Of a stretch of 64,000 bases of DNA, positions 59,606-64,000 are shown piece after piece; position 1 is the first letter of the stretch, and each line of letters begins with the position of its first letter. The notes beneath the pieces were generated by a model that saw nothing but the letters and a program-made list of their open reading frames with translations, did no database searches and had not been told where the DNA came from. Origin of the DNA: Inonotus obliquus (Eukaryota; Basidiomycota; Agaricomycetes; Hymenochaetales; Hymenochaetaceae); assembly GCA_032164295.1 (NCBI GenBank), contig JAJHTX010000003.1:2046001-2110000 (forward strand), read 5' to 3'. Made by a program: the position numbers and the translations under genes.

Positions 59606-60037
59606 ATGCAGGTGACAAAAAGTAAGGTCCTAAAGAACGAGCTATCAGACGCGGGCCAGAATGATCTGATGGTACCACTTACCGTCATTGTCGTTGGCGA
59701 ATTCTTGACGAATTTCTCGTGGAGGCCGAGGGTGATTCCGAGTAGCGTGGGAAGATACTAGTCACCAGCGCGTCGCGACGCGTCAACAAACACGTGACCA
59801 ACTCCGAATCGGACTTTCATATCACTTCCTCCCTCCCTTTTCTTGCTACAGTCAAAACAGTTCGGCATCGCTATACTCTGAGTATTGCGAGCTGATAATA
59901 GCGGATAAAAGAAGCTCCTCTTGGAATCTCAATTCGTTCTTAGGGCAACATCCGTTTCTACGTCTCCAGGCAGACTCAGTTCTGGCGCGGATCCTTCCTA
60001 CCCTATTGAGAGACAACCTAGTCATCGACTAGCCGAT
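59606..60037. promoter_or_regulatory. Divergent region between APC13-like and TFIIIC90-like genes
   Basis: About 430 bases. It may include an upstream exon of the APC13-like gene on the minus strand. A pyrimidine run (CTTCCTCCCTCCCTTTTC) at about 59824-59842 looks like a fungal core promoter. Confidence 0.45.
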
Positions 60038-63000
60038 ATGGCTGGTACAGAGATTTTCTCTGCCATTAATTTGCCCATACCAGGTCCTCAACCTTCGATC
60101 TCTTGTGCCCAATGGTCTGGCGACGGGCAACTTGTCCTGTGCACGAAAAACACCATCTTCATTCTGGTATAACTGTTTCCACTGAATCACCATTTGATCT
60201 GAGAAGGAACCTAATTTCCGTGCTTTCCTATCAACAGACCCCAGACCTGGGAATCAATTTTGATAATCTTTCACTCCTGAAAACCGATAGACGTAATCTT
60301 CAGAAGGACGGAAGCAAAGACCCCGGGTTGGATCTCGGCTGGCACAAAAATCTGATTGAACTGGACAAGACCATCATCCATTCTTGGTCTTCAGACACTC
60401 AAGGTCCGTTGCACTCCGCAACTATTCTTCATTGTCATGTTTCCTTGTGAAGCAGATTTCCTGGTAAGAATAACTTGTATGCTAATGTATTGATAAAAAC
60501 AGAATGTGGAGCCATTAACCTCGGATCCCTGGACGTTTCGTGGCGCTCAGTTGCCGTTTCTCCGGGTAATCTCAGCGATGTTTCAACTGGCTCCGGGTAA
60601 GTGTTTCAGAATTAGTCTGAACTTTGCAATGACGATGATCCATCAATGACAACTGCATACGGGTGTGTTCTAATTCCGTGATATAGCTCCTTGCTCGTAG
60701 CCATGAATACAAACTTGGAACTCACGCTATGGTGCGCGACGCGAAATCACCTCAAAGAGGCATGGACGAAGGCACGTAAAGAAGCATTGTTACCCGATCA
60801 AACATAGACTTATTCCCAATCTACTGTATGCGATGGCCAGGTGCAAGACATCACATCTACCCTGAAAGAACTTCCGTCCCCTCAAGGAAGCGGTCCGCAA
60901 GATCGGTGTTTATACCTAAAAAAGCTCCAGGCTCAAGTGAATTGTACGTACTCCATTTCCAGCCTTTTGCCAGCCGATTCGTCGACCTTTGGATTGACGT
61001 CGCGCATTTCAGGTATGGCTTGGTCCCAACAGGCAGAATTTGGGGTACGACCAAGTCCCCTCATTGACGGCTCCCTTTTGGCGTTAGGAAATCGCGCCGG
61101 GTCGATCATATTCATGAGGTACATACCACTTTGTTCAAGTGATCCAATATTTGCGCGACCTATTCAAGAAACGATCTATTTCCATCTCGTATCTTAGCTT
61201 TCATCATTTTCGAGCTGATATATTTACTGTTTCATTGGTAAAGGTATGATGGTGATGGAAGCTTGGTCCCAACTCAGACTCTACGTGTTGCGGACGAGTG
61301 GGTAACTCGTTTGACTTGGGGATCGTGGGGGTCCCACCAGCCTTACCACAGTCAGTGAAGACATCCAGGCGCTGCTGTGTCTCGACATTCTATAACTCTA
61401 ATTTGCTTTGTCATCAGGCGAAGCATACCTTGCTTGTGGTCTCGCTGATGGCGCAGTAGTCATTGTACACGTTCGCCAACAACTAGAATCTCCATCCTCT
61501 TCCGATCCCTTCAGTCCCGTTTCGGTAGGGAGTGTTGACTTCGAAATTCTGAGTCCTCTTGCATCGAAATCGGATGGAAAGGGTATCTCCGCGCTTGCCT
61601 GGCTAGACCGCCCAGAAATACCTCAAGAGAAAGTACCCCGATAGCATCTGCTTCCGCATCATCCAGTGTTACTGACTTCCCTTCCTTTGCACCATTGATC
61701 CAGCCCGTCTTGTTTCATGCAAAACCAGGGCTATTCTACTTCTTCCAATTAGCATCGTCCGGGACGGAAGGAGAAGCATCGATACCATCTGGGCAACGAT
61801 CACACGTCCTACGAGTTCAAAGAAAGGAGACCTCAGTCGATTCGTCATCTCTCTATCCTGTATCTGGATTAACGCGCATCTGCGATTCGGAGAACGACGC
61901 CTTGATCGTGACACTGTTTGATGGCTCGTTTCACGTAGTTCGCAATGCCTCGACATCGCCTAGATTCGACTTTACTGATCAAGTTCCGGGCGCTGGGGAT
62001 AATGAATCAGACTTGCGTTGGAAAGAGCTCACCTCCGCTCGACTGTCCTCCTTGGCCCGACGCATTTTCGTTCAAGCCGAAGGCGGTACCTTGCGACTAA
62101 TCGACGTTGGTAGGATAAGCGGTGTGGTCGACTTTGACGGACTCGGAACTGTTCTCTGGTTACATGAGTGAGTTCATACTCTATCACCCCTCAGTACGAT
62201 AAAGATTTATTGGTTCCTTGTATTATTATCCTGGTGATCATCAAGAGCCTGTCGACCTACCGACTTCAACTATAAGCACGACGCCAAGCATAACTCTATG
62301 CTTGTAGTCGCGCGACTATGGCGCCAACCGCGAGATCTCGATCTATTATTGTCGCGTATCTCTGACACCTTCCAACGACCACAAATTCGTTCGTTTTTGG
62401 GGCCTTTCTTTATGAGATGAAATTGCTGACATAACTACCCAATCTTCTCCGTAACGTACACCCAATGCAGTACTTGGTCACGCCCCTTCGTCGGTACTAA
62501 GGCCCATCTTGCTGCATCTCTGCCAGCGCACCACATTTGATGCTATCTGGTCTCGTGTTCTGCCATTGTTGTCTTCAGGTCCGGAGGAAGCGGATCATGA
62601 GGGTAGCATGCCAGCTTGGGCGGGTGTGGATAGCGAAGCGGGCAGATCAGCGTTCAGGAGAAGTCTTGCTATCGCATTGTATGGCTGGGAAGCTTTCCAT
62701 TCGCTTCGCTTACGTCTAGCTGTTGCGGACTACTGCTGGGTAAATGAATTGTTCTTGTTTCACTGTGGGTCACTCTGACCATTCCGTTCGAATGTCAGAA
62801 AATGTCGCCAAACGACGAGGTTCGGAACCACTTTGGCGGAATAGCACAGGCACTATTGAGCGGCATCTCTCATCGCTTCATGAGCATCCTCGTTCGACAC
62901 CTGACGGCTGCTGTCTTCTCTCTTGCTGGTGAGTAAAAGTGCAACAGAGCAAAGCGAAGTACTCACTATGCCATCTTCACGAATCATAGAGCCAGATCTG

Positions 63001-63573
63001 CCATTCCTAATGCGCGTAATCGTTCAGAGCCTTCTACCAGGTTCCCCAGAAGATCTCACCTCAGGAGCAAACGCACTCAACGAAATCGCAAAAATCAAAT
63101 TCAGCCAAGTCCCATCGGATGCATTCGGTCTTACAGAAACATGTCCTGCATGTCGTTCGCCCATCCCTTTAGAGAACCTACTCACGGCAGTTTGTCCGAA
63201 TGGTCATGCCTGGGGTATGCGCCAATCTCCTGTTTTTCTTAGTAAATGCAGAGATCTGATTCGTGTTTTGATTCGATACCATGTGGTGTATACAGCGCGG
63301 TGCTCGATTACATCGTTCGTACTCGCAACACCCTTGGTTCGCACCTGCATTGGATGCACACGAAAGGCGTTCCTACCGCCTTCTTCACGTGCCGCAGGTC
63401 CCGGCACTAGCAATCCATCAAATTCCATCACCGCGGAACGCATTCCGACTGGGCCTCCACCATCTAGCAGTCTCTGGATACCAGATGCGGGTAGAAGCTG
63501 GATCGTGGACGAACTCTTGGAAGCGGCCCGATTCTGCATCTACTGTGGAAACCGATTCGTACGGATTCTCTAA
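60038..63573 (+). CDS. TFIIIC 90-kDa-type subunit
   Basis: A subunit of RNA polymerase III factor TFIIIC. Start ATG 60038 (MAGTEIFSAINLPIPG). The N-terminal propeller-like part starts SISCAQWSGDGQLVLCTKNT, typical of the TFIIIC delta N-terminal domain, and continues over several exons (DLGINFDNLSLLK, NLGSLDVSWRSVAVSP, LLVAMNTNLELTLW, EAYLACGLADGAVVIVHV). The middle, to 62.9 kb, is helical. The C-terminal zinc finger has ETCPACRSPIPLENL, AVCPNGHAW, then RCSITSFVLATPLVRTCIGC and ARFCIYCGNRF, with paired Cys and a His as in the zf-TFIIIC domain. It ends FVRIL at 63573. Exon borders in 61.1-62.9 kb were not all resolved. Confidence 0.85.
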
Positions 63574-64000
63574 TTCAAGGAAATTCCTTTCCCGTCTTTC
63601 TTCAACTATTATCCAGGATCTTACAGAAACGTAACAACGCTCTTCTTATCTGGTAAAAAGAAGGAAAGGTGCTAGCCTATGTATGGACCAAATACGACTA
63701 AAGGTTCCTCCGATTTTAATTTGATTCCGACAACGACGACTTGGATAAACATGACCTGATGATAAATCGTAACTCAGACCGCAACCTTATCTATGTACAC
63801 CGGTAACTCAATAATTCCACGTCGACATGGAATTATCCGACAAAGATTTCTCCCTTTTCACGCTCCTGTAACGCGACACGGAACCCGGAGATCTCAACTA
63901 TCGACAATCAACTATCAACTATTTATTAATCCTCTCCCCCTCTCTTTACTGGGACTCGGCGTTCGCCTTAAAATGAAATGGAAGAGAAGGACCATAAAAC
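63574..64000. other. 3' flank to window end
   Basis: Downstream of the TFIIIC subunit. No open frame of note. Confidence 0.5.

Noticed and set aside
1..64000. tRNA genes, rRNA and CRISPR arrays.
   Set aside because: No B-box-like GGTTCGAATCC-type motif with a cloverleaf context and no regularly spaced direct repeats were seen on reading both strands; a tRNAscan-type run would settle it.

Overview
The window is nuclear DNA of a filamentous fungus, most likely a mushroom-forming basidiomycete (Agaricomycete). The reasons are: every recognisable gene is cut by many short GT-AG introns of roughly 45-80 bases; there is a family of membrane P450s; there is a C2-NACHT-WD40 STAND receptor of the Agaricomycete type; and core eukaryotic genes are packed on both strands. 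I found no rRNA, tRNA or CRISPR array.

Accessory half, about 1-29 kb. Two near-identical P450s (A and B) lie head to head as an inverted duplication at 0.2-6.3 kb. They are followed by an ankyrin protein with an N-terminal nucleotidyltransferase-like domain (8-14 kb), which appears to carry a frameshift. A C2-NACHT-14xWD40 NLR-like receptor (15.1-20.3 kb) converges on it. A short P450 relic (21.0-21.2 kb), an apparently intact third P450 (C, 21.6-23.7 kb) and its decayed tandem copy (D, 25.2-28.4 kb) complete the block. Intron 2 of copy D holds a 1.9-kb non-autonomous hAT-type element with a perfect 8-bp target duplication. That element itself contains a second hAT-type element (8-bp duplication) and a third inverted-repeat element (TA duplication). 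Copy C supplies the empty site. An unrelated repeat family (R1) lies in inverted orientation at 6.8-7.3 kb and 24.4-24.9 kb.

Core half, about 29-64 kb. A membrane-anchored coiled-coil protein (possibly SHE10-like) and argininosuccinate synthase diverge from a shared 365-bp promoter. Then come a Doa10/MARCH6 ER ubiquitin ligase, a RING E3 with coiled coil, THOC7, an RTC4-domain protein, tRNA 2'-phosphotransferase, an HP1-type chromodomain protein, the exon-junction protein Y14, a MYND-finger protein, exosome subunit RRP4, an APC13-like subunit and a TFIIIC90-like subunit. Many act in RNA metabolism, chromatin or ubiquitin-dependent control. Nothing suggests they form one pathway.

The sequence thus shows a sharp change near 29 kb, from duplicated, transposon-hit, immune-receptor-like genes to a conserved single-copy block. 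The most striking items are the nested transposon stack with its natural empty-site control, and the nucleotidyltransferase-ankyrin protein facing the NLR.
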